DNA of 64,000 nucleotides from Paracamarosporium sp. OC-R06-R3 (lineage: Eukaryota; Ascomycota; Dothideomycetes; Pleosporales; Didymosphaeriaceae). Within the stretch, counting starts at the first letter, position 1, and every line of letters starts with the position of its first letter. The translations under genes were made by a program, and so were the position numbers. The notes beneath the pieces were generated by a model. It worked only from the letters and a program-made list of their open reading frames with translations, was not told where the DNA came from and made no database searches. The stretch spans positions 372,001 through 436,000 of the forward strand of contig JACVRA010000022.1 of the NCBI GenBank assembly GCA_019828545.1, in the 5' to 3' direction. Shown piece after piece: positions 22,371 to 33,295 of this stretch.

Positions 22371-24730
22371 ATGTTGGTAAGTCAATGGGATGACCGATGT
22401 TAGGATGGAAAACAGGTCGACAAGAACTGACCCATTGGTTCAGGGTGCGCGTACCGTCTTCGGCTTCTTCCTGACAAGCTTCCTTCTCCTCACCCCAGTC
22501 GCCTGCGCACAAATACGGTGGCCCGAATCATGCTCATGGTGCCAGGATATAGATGGGCGAGTAGCGACATTGCAGCAGCAGGTTGCTCAGCTGCGTGCTT
22601 GGTTGGTGAGACGATCACTTCCTCTGCTCTGCGCGAAATATCAGCCACAGTGTTGGGCGAATAGCCTAGTACAAATGCCTTTAGCCATTAAAATTCAAAC
22701 ACCAATACCCGGCTACTTACATGGCTTGTACCATACAAGTTCAACCTCGATGGCCCTTCGCCGCTCGCGCCGAGACGTGGTGCTCAATACTGGTATAGCC
22801 GATGACGTAGCGTGGCGCAGCCTTCAGCCACAGTGCTCTTACGAACAACACATCGATGCTCTCAATGCCCTATATTAATTTCCTGCTGTTCTGCTTGTAC
22901 TATGCGCTGACCGTATTCGAGATCTCGCATTTCTCAGAAGACCCTTTCAGTATCGACGTCCCGAAGGTTAGTCCAACAAAAGCTACCGCTGTTTCGACGC
23001 CTCGAGTTTCTAAGACCTTTGGTAAACCTAGTGTAAGCGGAAATCCTGATTTTGTTTGCTTTGGTGCTTCTTGAATATCATATTCAAGACAGCCTCGTTT
23101 GTGTTTCCTGATTGCTGACCTGAGCCCTTAGACATCGGCCAAGAAAACCCCTCTTCCTTCCTCCATACCTGTCAAAGGTTCTGTAGGCGCTCCCAAAACT
23201 TCTGCAATTATACCCAAAACACCCCAAACAACCACAATCATGGGTGGTGGCGAAGGATATCGATCAGTCGCCTACTTTGTTAATTGGGTGAGCCCATCGC
23301 ACCCCGTCAGAATTCCCGCGTGCTGATAAAGTGAAGGGCATCTACGGCCGCAAATACTTCCCTCAGACCATCCCCGCCGAAAAACTGACTCATGTCCTCT
23401 ATTCCTTTGGCGATAATCGCGAAGATGGCGAGATCGTCCTAACTGACCAATGGTCCGACATACAAATCCACTACGACGGAGACTCTTGGAACGACCAAGG
23501 CAACAATCTCTATGGCAACCTCAAGCAGCTGTTTCTTCTCAAGAAGAAGAATCGCAACTTGAAGGTCTTGCTTTCTATCGGCGGCTGGACCTATGCTCAC
23601 GAGCAGAAGCACTTTGACACGCCGGCTTCAACGCCACAGGGCCGCAAGAAGTTCGCTGATAGCTGTGTCAAGCTAATCAAGGATCTCGGTTTCGATGGCA
23701 TTGATATCGATTGGGAGTATCCAAGGGATCCCGAGCAGGGACAGCAGTTGCTGTTGCTACTCCAGGAGATACGCTCGGCTATGAATGCGTATGCCACAAA
23801 GCTGGAAGGGGAGACTGGGACGAGGCCGCAGTTTGTGCTGAGTATTGCTGCCCCTGCGGGCGAGTCAAATTACAAAAACATGCCCCTCGGTGCCTTGGCT
23901 CAGGTACTCGACTTCATCAATTTGATGGTAAGTCTACTTCTCCTATACCCTATCTAGTGCTAACGTAGAGGAAGGCATACGACTACTCAGGCAGTTGGGA
24001 CCAGGCCGCCGGCCACCAAGCCAATCTCTTACCCTCCACATCCTGCCCATCATGCACTCCATTCAATTCTCAATCCGTCGTCGATGTGTACATTGCCCAA
24101 GGCGTTCCTCCGAATAAGCTTGTTCTCGGAATGCCACTCTACGGCCGCTCCTTTACCAACACCGATGGCATTGGCAAGCCATACAGTGGTACGGGCCCAG
24201 GCTCGTGGGAGAACGGCGTATGGGACTACAAAGCCTTGCCGCAGCCAGGCGCGCAGGAGTACATTGACGAGGAAGCCGGCGCTAGTTACTCCTACGACAA
24301 GAACTCGAGGACGCTAATAAGCTACGACACACTAGACATGGCAAAGAGGAAAGCGCAGTGGATCAAACAAAAAGGACTCGGCGGAGCAATGTGGTGGGAG
24401 CTTTCAGGCGACCGGCAAGACGACGGCAGCATCGTCAGCAACGTGAGCATTCCCCACTCTACCTCCAGTAAAGCACTACCCCTCCTTCCGCATGCAGAAA
24501 AAGAAAACTTTTCGCATCGTACATATACCTCTTCGGAGGACTATCCGACGCTGTCCTGTTTCCGTACCACCCGTTCAAACGCGCCAGCCAGACCCAAAAG
24601 CTAACCTCCCACCCAGGTCGTCGCAGAACTCGGAGGGCCCTCGTACGGAAGACTCGAACACCGCGCTAATTGGCTCGTCTACCCCGACTCCCAGTACGAC
24701 AACATGCGCACGGGATTTCCAAACAACTGA
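22371..24730 (+). CDS. Glycoside hydrolase family 18 chitinase
   Basis: Secure exons are 23132-23287, 23337-23927, 23975-24442 and 24617-24730. The catalytic motif DGIDIDWEYP (DxxDxDxE) is in exon 23337-23927, preceded by VLLSIGGWTYA. YDYSGSW and AMWWELSGD follow in the next exon, and the last exon ends GFPNN. Upstream, a Ser/Thr/Lys/Pro-rich linker exon ends at 23032 and joins in frame. Further upstream, ATG TTG at 22371-22376 plus an exon from 22444 to about 22605, split by a 67-bp intron with GTAAGT, CTGAC and TTCAG signals, encode a classic signal peptide (MLGARTVFGFFLTSFLLLTP). I infer that these belong to one secreted chitinase, but the splice between 22605 and about 22940 is unresolved. 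A start at 22856 is the alternative. The enzyme hydrolyses chitin beta-1,4 bonds. Confidence 0.8.
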
Positions 24731-25806
24731 GCATGCTTCCTGAATGGATGCCATGTCTGCCGTCCGAATCCCCACCACACCTCGGTTCTGCAGTGAAACC
24801 CCAAAATGATGACGACGGCGGGACGACGGCGGGGCGGCGGGTCGAGGCCCAGAAACGGAATAGAGTTGAGCGTGGGATTCTGGCAGTTCATGGTGGAGGA
24901 TAAAACGTTTGATATAGTTTCACGGTGCATGTACTGGGGGTCCTGGCTACGGGTGAGCATCCTTGTACATAGCTCTCGCTTACGGTTGCTGCTGCGGACT
25001 GTGTCACGGGTGTTGAAAAGCGATGAACTGCATGGATGGAAGATCGTGCAATCGAAACATTGCGCAAGAGTCATGCTCATATATGTACGAAATGCATCAC
25101 TTGGCGGTTCGCAATTTGCGCTTATTGCTTTGGATTGTACAAAATGCGAGACTAGACAGTGCTCCTCCTTGAGACGGGATAATGAGCAATTATTCGGGTA
25201 TACAAGGTCTTTGAGCTGATCCTGCAGGTGGCGTTGACTTGCGTTCAGCGGACGCGCATTCCGGATCCAAGTAGGAAAGAGCACCCAGGAATTCGGGCTA
25301 TACAGCGGGCGACGGACGTGAAGCGGGTATGCATGCAAGCTGCAAGCTATACTCTGCGATATGCGATGCATCGCAATTTGTTGGGATCTGTGAACTGGGC
25401 GTTGTTACGCCAGTAATTCCAGGCCAAGAACAGCCGACACTTATATCTGCCCAGGTTAAGGGGGCTTATTCAACCTTGATGTTATAAAACCGCACCAAAG
25501 GAGGCCCATTGTCCCTTGAAGGATCGCATCAAGAATGCGCTGCTGCCTTTGAGGATGTATTTGCAATCGTGAAATCATGGATTGTCGTCGAAGTAATGTG
25601 GTGTCCGAGCGCATTGAAGACCAGGATGCTGCCGTCAAAGCGATACCTTAATTATGTACAAACCCTGACGCTATAGTATACACAGGAACTGCCGACAACG
25701 TACGCCAGCCGAACGCCTAAGCAAATGGGAGCCCCCCAACGCAATAAGATGGTCATGTTATAAGATGATGCGGCGTGCTGAATATGCAAATCAATGGCTG
25801 CTGTCG
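24731..25806. other. Convergent intergenic region, no gene seen
   Basis: About 1.1 kb between the chitinase and J-protein stop codons. Long frames on either strand (24806-25219 plus, 24679-25371 minus) overlap each other and show no domain. Confidence 0.55.
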
Positions 25807-26766
25807 TTAGTATTTTCGGACAGTGTCAGGTGCGCAAGTGTCCGCGGGCGGGAGCAATCGGTGGTAGGCATCTTCGCCAGCGAGGGTGGCATCTCTATGC
25901 TCTAGAAAGGTCCTGATCCGTTCGTTCCGGTCGCCGGACATGGTGGCGCGCTTAGAGCGTGCGAGCTCCATGGACGCCTCTTTGTGGATTTTCTCGCGCT
26001 GTTCCATGACGGATGAGCCGAACATGTTGGCTCGCGTGCCTTGCATGATGCCGCCGAGCGTGACTATGGCGAAGACCAAGGACACAAAGGCAAAGTTTGA
26101 TATGTACAGGTCTTGCGGGGCGGTCTCGGTGCCGCTCTCGCGCTGGTGCCAGCGCTCCCAATCCTCCCACGTCGCATTGTGGCTCGGGTCGTGCGTCCAC
26201 TGCCGCTGCTCGGAGGCCCAGGTGTGCTGGGGAGCGTGAGTGGGGGTCTGGTGGTGCCCCGACCAGCCCAGTCCCCAGGCGTCGTATGCCTTTCGCTTCG
26301 CGTCGTCGGACAGGATGGTGTGTGCAGCGACGAGGAGCCGGTAGCGCTCCAAGCGGACGGCATGCGGCAGGTGGGCGACGGGGGACGAGGCGTCTGCGCG
26401 GTCGGGGTGGTAGAGCTTGACGAGGGAGTAGAAGCGGTGTTTCGAGTAGGCGTGGCCGCGTTTGCAGTGCAGGATCTGGTAGGGCGTAGGAGAGCGGTGG
26501 GGATGCACGGCGTCAGGCCAGCTCAGATCGGCCTCGTCGCCATGCGCGTCGGCGGGCGGGGCGTGCTGGGCGAAGGTGCGCGGGAGCGGGCGCCTGTCGT
26601 GTGGGAGCGACGGGCGGCATGACGTCGTGCAGCCGTGATGGTGGTGGTGGAGGGGGGCAAGCAGCAGGGCAGGCTTCCGCGAGAGCAGCATTGTCGGGCG
26701 CAGGACATGTTTCCTGGCACGCGGGTGCAGAGGAGGTCGACTCGGGGGAGCGATGGCGGGGAGCAC
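25807..26766 (-). CDS. J-domain (DnaJ-type) co-chaperone with a membrane segment, probably mitochondrial
   Basis: A single exon of 319 codons from an ATG at 26766. A second in-frame ATG at 26691 gives 294 residues starting MLLSRKPALLLAP and looks more like a presequence, so the start is open. The J domain runs from TPYQILHC to AYDAWGLGW (about residues 93-170), with the HPD tripeptide in KLYHPDRAD that stimulates Hsp70 ATPase. A hydrophobic segment, FAFVSLVFAIVTLGGIM, follows near residue 230, then a charged helical tail. The basic, His-rich, acid-free N-terminus suggests mitochondria. Yeast Jid1 is a possible relative, not established here. The coding strand is strongly GC-rich. Confidence 0.82.
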   Translation of the reverse strand: MLPAIAPPSRPPLHPRARKHVLRPTMLLSRKPALLLAPLHHHHHGCTTSCRPSLPHDRRPLPRTFAQHAPPADAHGDEADLSWPDAVHPHRSPTPYQILHCKRGHAYSKHRFYSLVKLYHPDRADASSPVAHLPHAVRLERYRLLVAAHTILSDDAKRKAYDAWGLGWSGHHQTPTHAPQHTWASEQRQWTHDPSHNATWEDWERWHQRESGTETAPQDLYISNFAFVSLVFAIVTLGGIMQGTRANMFGSSVMEQREKIHKEASMELARSKRATMSGDRNERIRTFLEHRDATLAGEDAYHRLLPPADTCAPDTVRKY

Positions 26767-27266
26767 GGCATGAATGAATGAATGACAGCACCACCATCAG
26801 CGCCTGCGGGCCGGGGGTGCCCGCGGCGTGGGGCCTGGCTAGCTGCGTGCACTGCATGCTGGCCCCCCGACGACCACATCTCTCCCGCACCGTGTTTGCA
26901 CGCCTGTCAACGCCGGCCGTCTCATTCAAACTGCATGCTGCCCCGCCGCCCGTCTAGTGCGCCCTGGGCTGGCTGCAAGTGGGGGCCTGCAATGCGAGCA
27001 GCCGTTCTCGTTCACGTTGAGTTTGATCTGCTGCCCAGGGGCACCGCTGCCTCGCTTCCACATGCTCTCCGTCGTTACTGTTCTGGACGAAAACCCATTC
27101 AATGCGCTAGCACTTGCTTGGAGTCTCTGCCAGACGGGGCTGCTGTGGCTTCCGCGATAGACCTGACCACATTATAAGTCCTTCTGCGGTGCCTTTCAGC
27201 TGGTTCCTGGTCCGTCCCATCTTGCATGTCTTCTGTTACTGCTGCTCCTTGTATAATATACCCGTC
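26767..27266. promoter_or_regulatory. Divergent intergenic region, J-protein and unrecognised gene
   Basis: 500 bp between outward-facing starts. GC-rich on the J-protein side. No specific site recognised; promoter role inferred from position. Confidence 0.4.
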
Positions 27267-28602
27267 ATGGAACACCCCCGTGAGACAGACGTGCTGGATC
27301 ATGAGAAAGAGCTAGCTGAGGCCCTCGAAGCCCCCCATGGCAGCCAGGGAGAGCCCCTCGCTGGCTTGTTCACCCTCACAAGACGCATGGAAAACGAGGA
27401 GGAAGAGCAGTTCGACGTCGATCTCACCATCATGGACTTCCTGGCTTACAAGGCCACCGATCTGGTCTTCGAGTGGAGGGCGAGCTCCAACCCTCACCAA
27501 TCAGACTTGCCCTCGGCCCTGGTCACAATGACTGCGGGTATGCCTGACGCTTCGTCTGTCTGGGATTGCCACTGTTGCTGACACTACGCCGTAGAATGGA
27601 GAACGTTTCTGAAACACAAACACAGCGGCCGCCGTCTCAACAGCCAAGCCGCCTTCCGTTCGCGTCTGCTCCAGTTCTCGTTGCTTTTTACCCATCGCTT
27701 AAACCATGAACAGACCTGGACCACCACCGGCTCCCTCAATGCACTCCGGGCACGGAACAGGAACCGCGGCCAGTATTGGCAACGCACCGAACATGCTCCG
27801 GCCTTTCATCGTCCATTCGACACATCCAGCGAGTTTCCTCTCTCGGACGGAGCACTCGCCGAGAACAGGCACAATCTGGCAAGCTCGATTGGCCAACCAC
27901 CAGAAAGGAGACGATGGGTCACCGACTTAGAAGGAACTCCTACCCTTCATTGCCTTCTCCCGCTTTTTGTACAACTCACAGCCTCGAGGGTTCAGCTTGG
28001 AAATTGGGTACCGGGCGAAGGATGGATGGACCTCGTCGGGCAGTTCATGCGTGAGTAGCATCCTCTTAGACCAATCAACTTGAACGTATGCTGACCGTAA
28101 ACCTCTGCATAGTCCATGCTGTCCTGGAAGAGTACTTACTCAACGGTGCCTACAGCGATGAGACATTCAATACTATCTTCGCATTTGGCTGTCCTGGCAC
28201 CGAGCGGAGGCCAGATGACGGAAGTGATGTGGAGGCCATGCGTACTCTATTCTGTAACGATGAACACCCACACACTCAGATACCTGGCTGGTCGGAGGTC
28301 AAAGAGCGATACATCAAAGAGGTCAGTATCCATACTTGTATCAATCGGTATCCACAGCTGATGACCACAAGCTTCTGCCTCCTCAGAATTCATCCTTATC
28401 TTTCGTCCAAGCAATGGAGCGTGCTCAGGAACGATTGCCTTATGTAGATTTCGAGAACAACGTCATTGCTTTCTTGAGGTACTTGCACGACGAACTCGTC
28501 AAGCCTGATCTAGTCCAAGTCGAGGAAGGACGCGTTGCAATCCATGGTAACGACCTCTCTGAAAGCGAATCTCGAGATATGATTCGCCGTATAGGCTTGT
28601 AG
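27267..28602 (+). CDS. Unrecognised conserved-looking protein
   Basis: Exons 27267-27537, 27595-28050, 28113-28321 and 28387-28602 give 383 residues, with introns of 57, 62 and 65 bp that have clean GT-AG ends and CTGAC-like branch sites. I recognise no family. The N-terminal third is acidic (MEHPRETDVLDHEKELAEAL, MENEEEEQFDVDLTIMDFL). The middle is basic and polar (EWRTFLKHKHSGRRLNSQ). The C-terminal third is helical (AMERAQERLPYVDFENNVIA) and ends IRRIGL. There is no signal peptide or membrane segment. Frame closure across three introns argues that it is a real gene. The last exon could include the 15 nt before 28387 if an upstream AG were used, but that breaks the frame. Confidence 0.7.
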
Positions 28603-29170
28603 TGGGCTGGGATACAATGATCGTCTTTCCTTTCGTAGCGTGCTAGCATAGCTCGCGGCTGTGACCGTTCGTGTCACAGCTCTTTTCCTTCATTCTGTTT
28701 GCCGGACATCACAGTTCGTCTTTGGATTTGATTTTTACATTGCAGATGAGAATCTCAATTGTGCTATCTCCTCAGTGTACTCTTCGTAGGCTAGAGTTAT
28801 ATGAGCCCAAATTTACAGTCCTCAGCTCCTGGTCTTGAAAACAGAAAATAAAGCCTTCCTTTGGACAACGTGCCTTAGGGTAACGGAATTCTTATTTATC
28901 TAACTATACGTACCTACCGAATTCGAAACCGGTGTTGACAACAAATTCAGTGAAGGTAGCCGTTTGTTTACGTCCGCTATCGCTTCGCCTAGCCAACCGC
29001 ACCCTGAGAAGCGTTTGCCTTGTAGAACTTTTCCTTAGATGATCTTTCATGTTTCTCTTCTTCTCTACCACACTCTGCCGCAAGTCCACAACCGCTTTGT
29101 TGGACCCCGCTGACTTCAAGCGCATTTAGATTCAATAGCATTCTTCGTTACCGTCGCAACTTTGTCCATC
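28603..29170. other. Intergenic, no gene seen
   Basis: 568 bp between two genes in the same orientation; AT-rich at 28800-28920. Presumably the 3' end of one and the promoter of the next. Confidence 0.5.
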
Positions 29171-29854
29171 ATGGCCGCCGTCGAAGAGCTCCCCGAGTGA
29201 GTCACCTCAGATATTGGCATGAAGCTGAGCATTCCTGACCTGTAACTTAGTATCACTGGGCCTACCTTGGCCATCAAGGTCGAACAGGAGACCATCAATA
29301 TACACAAGAACATAATCTGCAACTCGTCGAAGTTCCTTCACGAGCAGGTGCAGAACGGTCCAGACTGGATCACCACAGCCATCACCCTCGCCGACGTTTC
29401 CCTTTACTTCTTCAAGATCTACGCAAACTGGCTTTACTACCGCGAGAAAGCCTTCGACCCTCATCGCTTGGCTTGGGGCGGCATCCATCGATACGGCAAC
29501 CTCATCGAGTGCTACTTTTTGGGCATGAAACTCGAGGACGCCGCGTTCTGCAATGCCGTCATCGATAACTTCATCAAGTTCGCCGTCGAAGCCAATTCGA
29601 CAACCATATTCAACATCCCTCCTCCCTCCATGGTCAAGAAAATCTACGACGGAACCCCATCGGGTCATCCTTTCAGGAAGCTGTTGGTGGATATGTGGGC
29701 AGCAGACATGAGCCCGGAATACCTTCACTATGTCCATAACCCTGCTGAGGAGGCAGGTGCGGAGTTCATGCAGGATCTTCTTCCAGCTCTGTTAAACCAA
29801 CGTATCCATGGTGCCGTAATGTGGAAGGATAATTCGACCGTCTATCATGTCTAG
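29171..29854 (+). CDS. Small BTB/POZ-like domain protein
   Basis: Exons 29171-29196 and 29251-29854 give 209 residues; the first exon encodes MAAVEELP plus two bases. The protein starts directly with a BTB-like core: TLAIKVEQETINIHKNIICN, then SSKFLHEQV, matching the strand-helix HK.I...S.FL pattern. The C-terminal part contains KKIYDGTPSGHPFRKLLVDMW and a final EFMQDLLPALLNQRI helix. Both match the other two BTB-like genes in the window. No BACK, Kelch or zinc-finger domain is present. Function unknown; BTB dimerisation or Cul3 adaptor roles are possible. Start choice is supported by the perfect junction GA|T (Asp) across a 54-bp intron. Confidence 0.8.
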
Positions 29855-30660
29855 GGCAGAGAGCTTCGGGGAGGGAGTGTTGCTTTTGCATAGGACATCG
29901 AGTAGTACTACGAGTCCTTGAGCCTTTCAGACTTTTAGATCAGTAATGAAAATCATCACCATTCGCGATATCTTTCTCTTTCACAAAGTAAGGCACAGCC
30001 GAGACATTCCCGCAGTTAAATCCCCTCGTGTGTCGCTCGTGATATATGGTACAACAGCCGGCAAATCGAGGATAACGGCGCAGACTGCCGTGTTCTTGAG
30101 ACCATTGACGCGATAACAGCACGGAATCGGAAGATACAAGTTATATCACAGTGTGCAGGCTCCCAGTATGTTGGAATCGCCAGCTGTGACGCCATTTTGA
30201 TGTGAATGTCCTTTTTCATATGTATCCTAGGATAAATGAGGAAAAAGTGAACCATAGAGAAACCTCGCGATTTACGTCAAGCAAAGCAGTAACTCTCAAA
30301 CAGTCGACTCATGTATACGCATCGTAAATCGTTACGTCGTGTAGTAACGAGAGCTGCATTTCGACTACAACGGGACAAGCTTTGCGTCCCACTTCACTCA
30401 TCGAAATCTTTGAGCTTCACTGGCGCACACCGCTTTGCCGACCCAAGCCAAGATTTCTCGCACCCAATTTCACCGGAGAGGACAACTGATTCTTTACACC
30501 AACTCAATAACAAGGCTCACACGAGCAACTTAAAGCGGAACAGCCGCCAATGTGCGCTTCTATAAAAGCCCCAGCGGCACTCAACTGGCTAACCACACAG
30601 TCAACAGTCGACAGGCAACGGGCAACAGGCAACGGGCAACCCCACAAGTGAACTCTCGCG
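29855..30660. other. Intergenic, no gene seen; 14-bp tandem repeat at the right end
   Basis: About 0.8 kb. Two perfect 14-mers (CAGGCAACGGGCAA) lie head to tail at 30612-30639, just upstream of the next start codon. Nothing else noted. Confidence 0.55.
30612..30639. repeat. Two perfect 14-bp tandem copies in the probable 5' leader
   Basis: The unit CAGGCAACGGGCAA occurs twice without gap, ending 21 bp before the ATG of the exonuclease-domain gene. It is internally repetitive (GGCAAC). Confidence 0.9.
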
Positions 30661-31578
30661 ATGTCAACTGCCAAACTCATCTCGGACACAGCTGAGCTGG
30701 CGCAAGTGCTTGGACAGATCAACGTCAGCACAACTGTACCGCCTCATCTCTACATCGACCTCGAAGGCATAAACCTATCCCGCCACGGCTCGATTTCCAT
30801 ACTCACTCTCTATGATCGTTCGTCATCGTGTATTTACCTAATCGACGTACATACTCTCGGTTGGGAGGCATTCACAACCCCCGCCAGCCCATGCGCGACT
30901 TCTCACCAGACGATCAAACCTATTAGCAGCGATGACATGATGGATCTGGATATACTTCTGGTCGACAGGCCGCCATTTATCACGCTGAAGTCAATCCTTG
31001 AGTCGCCCGAGATCCCCAAGGTCTTCTTCGACGTGCGGAATGATTCCGATGCGCTCTACTCCAACTTTAATATCAAGCTCCAGGGCGTGCAGGATCTCCA
31101 GGTCATGGAGCTAGCTAGTAAGTGAATACTCTCTACACCCCTTCGACCCGATTGCTAACTTTCACAAGCGCGCTGCGGCCGCAACCGAGAGCGGGTCAAT
31201 GGCCTTGCAAAGTGCATCCAGTTCAATCTCATGAACGTGCTCACGCCTATCCAGCGTTCGCAAGTGTCGGCGATCAAGGACCGCGGCTCCAAGCTGTTCG
31301 CCCCGGACAAGGGCGGCTCGTTCGAAGTCTTCAACAAGCGGCCCCTCGACGATGTCCTCGTGCATTACTGTATGCAGGACGTCTTTCACATGCCAGCACT
31401 GTGGAACTTGTACAACAGCAAGATTAGGATCCGGTTTTGGGATTACGTGGTGCAGCATGAGACGGAGAAGCGCCTTCAAGAGAGCCGCGGGCCGGAATAC
31501 GTCCCGCAGGGCAAGCACAAGTCGCTCGGTTGGTCCTGGGACTACCTCTGTCAGCTGGAGCGCGAGTGGAATGATTAG
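30661..31578 (+). CDS. 3'-5' exonuclease-domain (DEDD family) protein
   Basis: Exons 30661-31117 and 31169-31578 give 288 residues; the intron has GTAAGT and TGCTAAC signals. The three exonuclease motifs can be placed: YIDLEGIN (ExoI, D and E) near residue 32, FFDVRNDSDAL (ExoII, D) near residue 120, and HYCMQDV (ExoIII, YxxxD) near residue 235. This is the DEDDy arrangement of the RNase D/WRN-type domain family, which degrades RNA or DNA from the 3' end using two metal ions. No helicase or HRDC domain accompanies it. Single-domain fungal relatives are common, and the substrate is unknown. There is no targeting signal. Confidence 0.82.
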
Positions 31579-32025
31579 AAAAGACGGCCTATGGATTGGT
31601 GATGAGTACGAAGCGCGTGGTTACATCTGGGACAGCCCACTCTATTGTTGGGTTGCCGGTCTTCAAACACGCACTTATTGTCCAATTATTCACTTTCAAC
31701 TCTGGTAGCGCTGGTTTGGATAGCAGACGATGGAGGCGAGAAAACAGCAAATACCGATCGACCTAGTGTTCATTTCCCATTTCGATTTCGTTCTTTTGGT
31801 AAGGTGAGGTAGGTTGCATTGACGTCCCGGACCGCTCCGCTTCCGTCCTAAAGTTTGCAAATTCCCCACTTGACGTCAGGTAGTAGCGGTGAGCAGGTAT
31901 ACAGCGCAGACGGGAAAAACAATAATATCCAGTGTATCTGCTCTTGATCTGCCTTCTTCACACTGCACAGAGCCCGACGTTATCACAATCATCCAAGTGT
32001 AGACGTTGTTTCAAAACTAGCCGCC
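31579..32025. other. Intergenic, probable GST promoter
   Basis: 447 bp between two plus-strand genes. No coding frame. Two TTGACGTC-like sequences (near 31820 and 31871, TGACGTC core) resemble CRE/bZIP half sites, which is suggestive only. Confidence 0.4.
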
Positions 32026-32745
32026 ATGGTCCTCACAGTGCACCACATGGAAATCTCGCAGAGCGAGCGCGTCGTCTTCCTCTGCGAAGAACTCGGCATC
32101 GACTACAAGCTCGTGCGGCACAAGCGCGAGCCCCTTCTCGCCCCGAAGTCGCTCCAGACCCTCCCAGGGAACCACACGGGCAAGTCGCCCTTCCTAGAAG
32201 ACCCCGACGAAGGCGTGTCCCTCTCGGAAAGCGGCGCCATTTGCGAGTACATCCTGGCCAAATCAGGAGACAAAAAGCTATCCAAGAAGTACGGCGAGCC
32301 CGGATATGCCGATTATCTGTACTGGTTCCATTACGCCAACGCCGGGCTGCAACCCGCCATGGTGGGCTCCATGTTTCTCATGCTCTCTGCGCTTCCGGAC
32401 GACGACCGGATGAAGGCAATGGCAAAGCAGCGATTGGATTCGTCGTTGAAGCTTGTCGATGACCGGCTGAAAGACAACAAGTGGCTCGCCGGTGAAGATT
32501 TTACGGCTGCCGACATCATGAACGTATACACTCTAACAACGCAGCGGTATTTTGGGCCTAATATTGGTCTCGAGGAGTATCCGAATATTGTGCGATATCT
32601 GAAGGACGTTTCGGAGAGGCCGGGCTACAAGAGGGCTATGGAGAAGGGCGATCCGGATATGAAGTTGTTGATAGGTGCGGAAGCCCCGAAAACGACCTTG
32701 ATTAGAGAGGGGGGAATCGGGTCGGGGATTTGGAGGAAGAGTTAG
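32026..32745 (+). CDS. Glutathione S-transferase
   Basis: A single exon of 239 residues. The N-terminal thioredoxin-like half reads MVLTVHHMEISQSERVVFLC, then TGKSPFLED (the cis-Pro region would be near residue 55) and LSESGAICEYIL, the glutathione-binding ESxAI-type motif. The C-terminal helical domain contains KWLAGEDFTAADIM, the N-capping box conserved in GSTs, near residue 155. The enzyme conjugates glutathione to electrophiles or reduces peroxides in the cytosol. It resembles the fungal GTT1-like group as I remember it. The gene is intronless, unlike most neighbours. Confidence 0.92.
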   Translation: MVLTVHHMEISQSERVVFLCEELGIDYKLVRHKREPLLAPKSLQTLPGNHTGKSPFLEDPDEGVSLSESGAICEYILAKSGDKKLSKKYGEPGYADYLYWFHYANAGLQPAMVGSMFLMLSALPDDDRMKAMAKQRLDSSLKLVDDRLKDNKWLAGEDFTAADIMNVYTLTTQRYFGPNIGLEEYPNIVRYLKDVSERPGYKRAMEKGDPDMKLLIGAEAPKTTLIREGGIGSGIWRKS

Positions 32746-33295
32746 TAAGCGGATAAGATATTGCACAGTGGGTGATAAAATAAAATGAACTTTGGAGTGA
32801 TGTTAAGAATGTTCGGTTTATTGTTACCACGGTGTTGTGTACTTACAATGCTGCTTTGCCACCGTTCAACATGCTTCTATCAAGTGTGCTATTCGGTCAT
32901 ATGTACGCTCATATCGATATCCTAACACGCTTCACAACTTCGTTCTCAGTTCAACTCTCACTTTTACAGAACACAGAACAGGGCAGTGGCAACTCTGCGG
33001 GAAGTTCGCATGGAGGACTGCACCGGAGAGTTTCGCAGCTCCACAGATAAAGATGTGCTCCTTCGCGATTAATAATTGAAGAATCGAAGCACTAATAAAT
33101 CTATGATGCTGACTCAACTGGCTAAACAAAAACATGTAGCAGATTTCCTTGCTCCCTATGCAGATTGCCCTCCAACGACATGTCTTGAGAGGCTTATGGT
33201 AAGCATCCCACAATAACACTGGTATTGCACGCCGCTACTGCCTCAAAATGCTAGACTCTCGGTTCTAGATCACTTCTACCTCTATACATCCAATG
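32746..33295. other. Convergent intergenic region, no gene seen
   Basis: 550 bp between the GST and BTB-like stop codons. AT-rich, without clear features. Confidence 0.5.

Noticed and set aside
24679..25371. 230-codon minus-strand frame downstream of the chitinase
   Set aside because: It overlaps the last chitinase exon and a plus-strand frame of similar quality; no recognisable features.
26113..26622. 169-codon plus-strand frame opposite the J-protein
   Set aside because: Composition is a shadow of the GC-rich J-protein gene, whose HPD motif and membrane segment establish the minus strand as coding.
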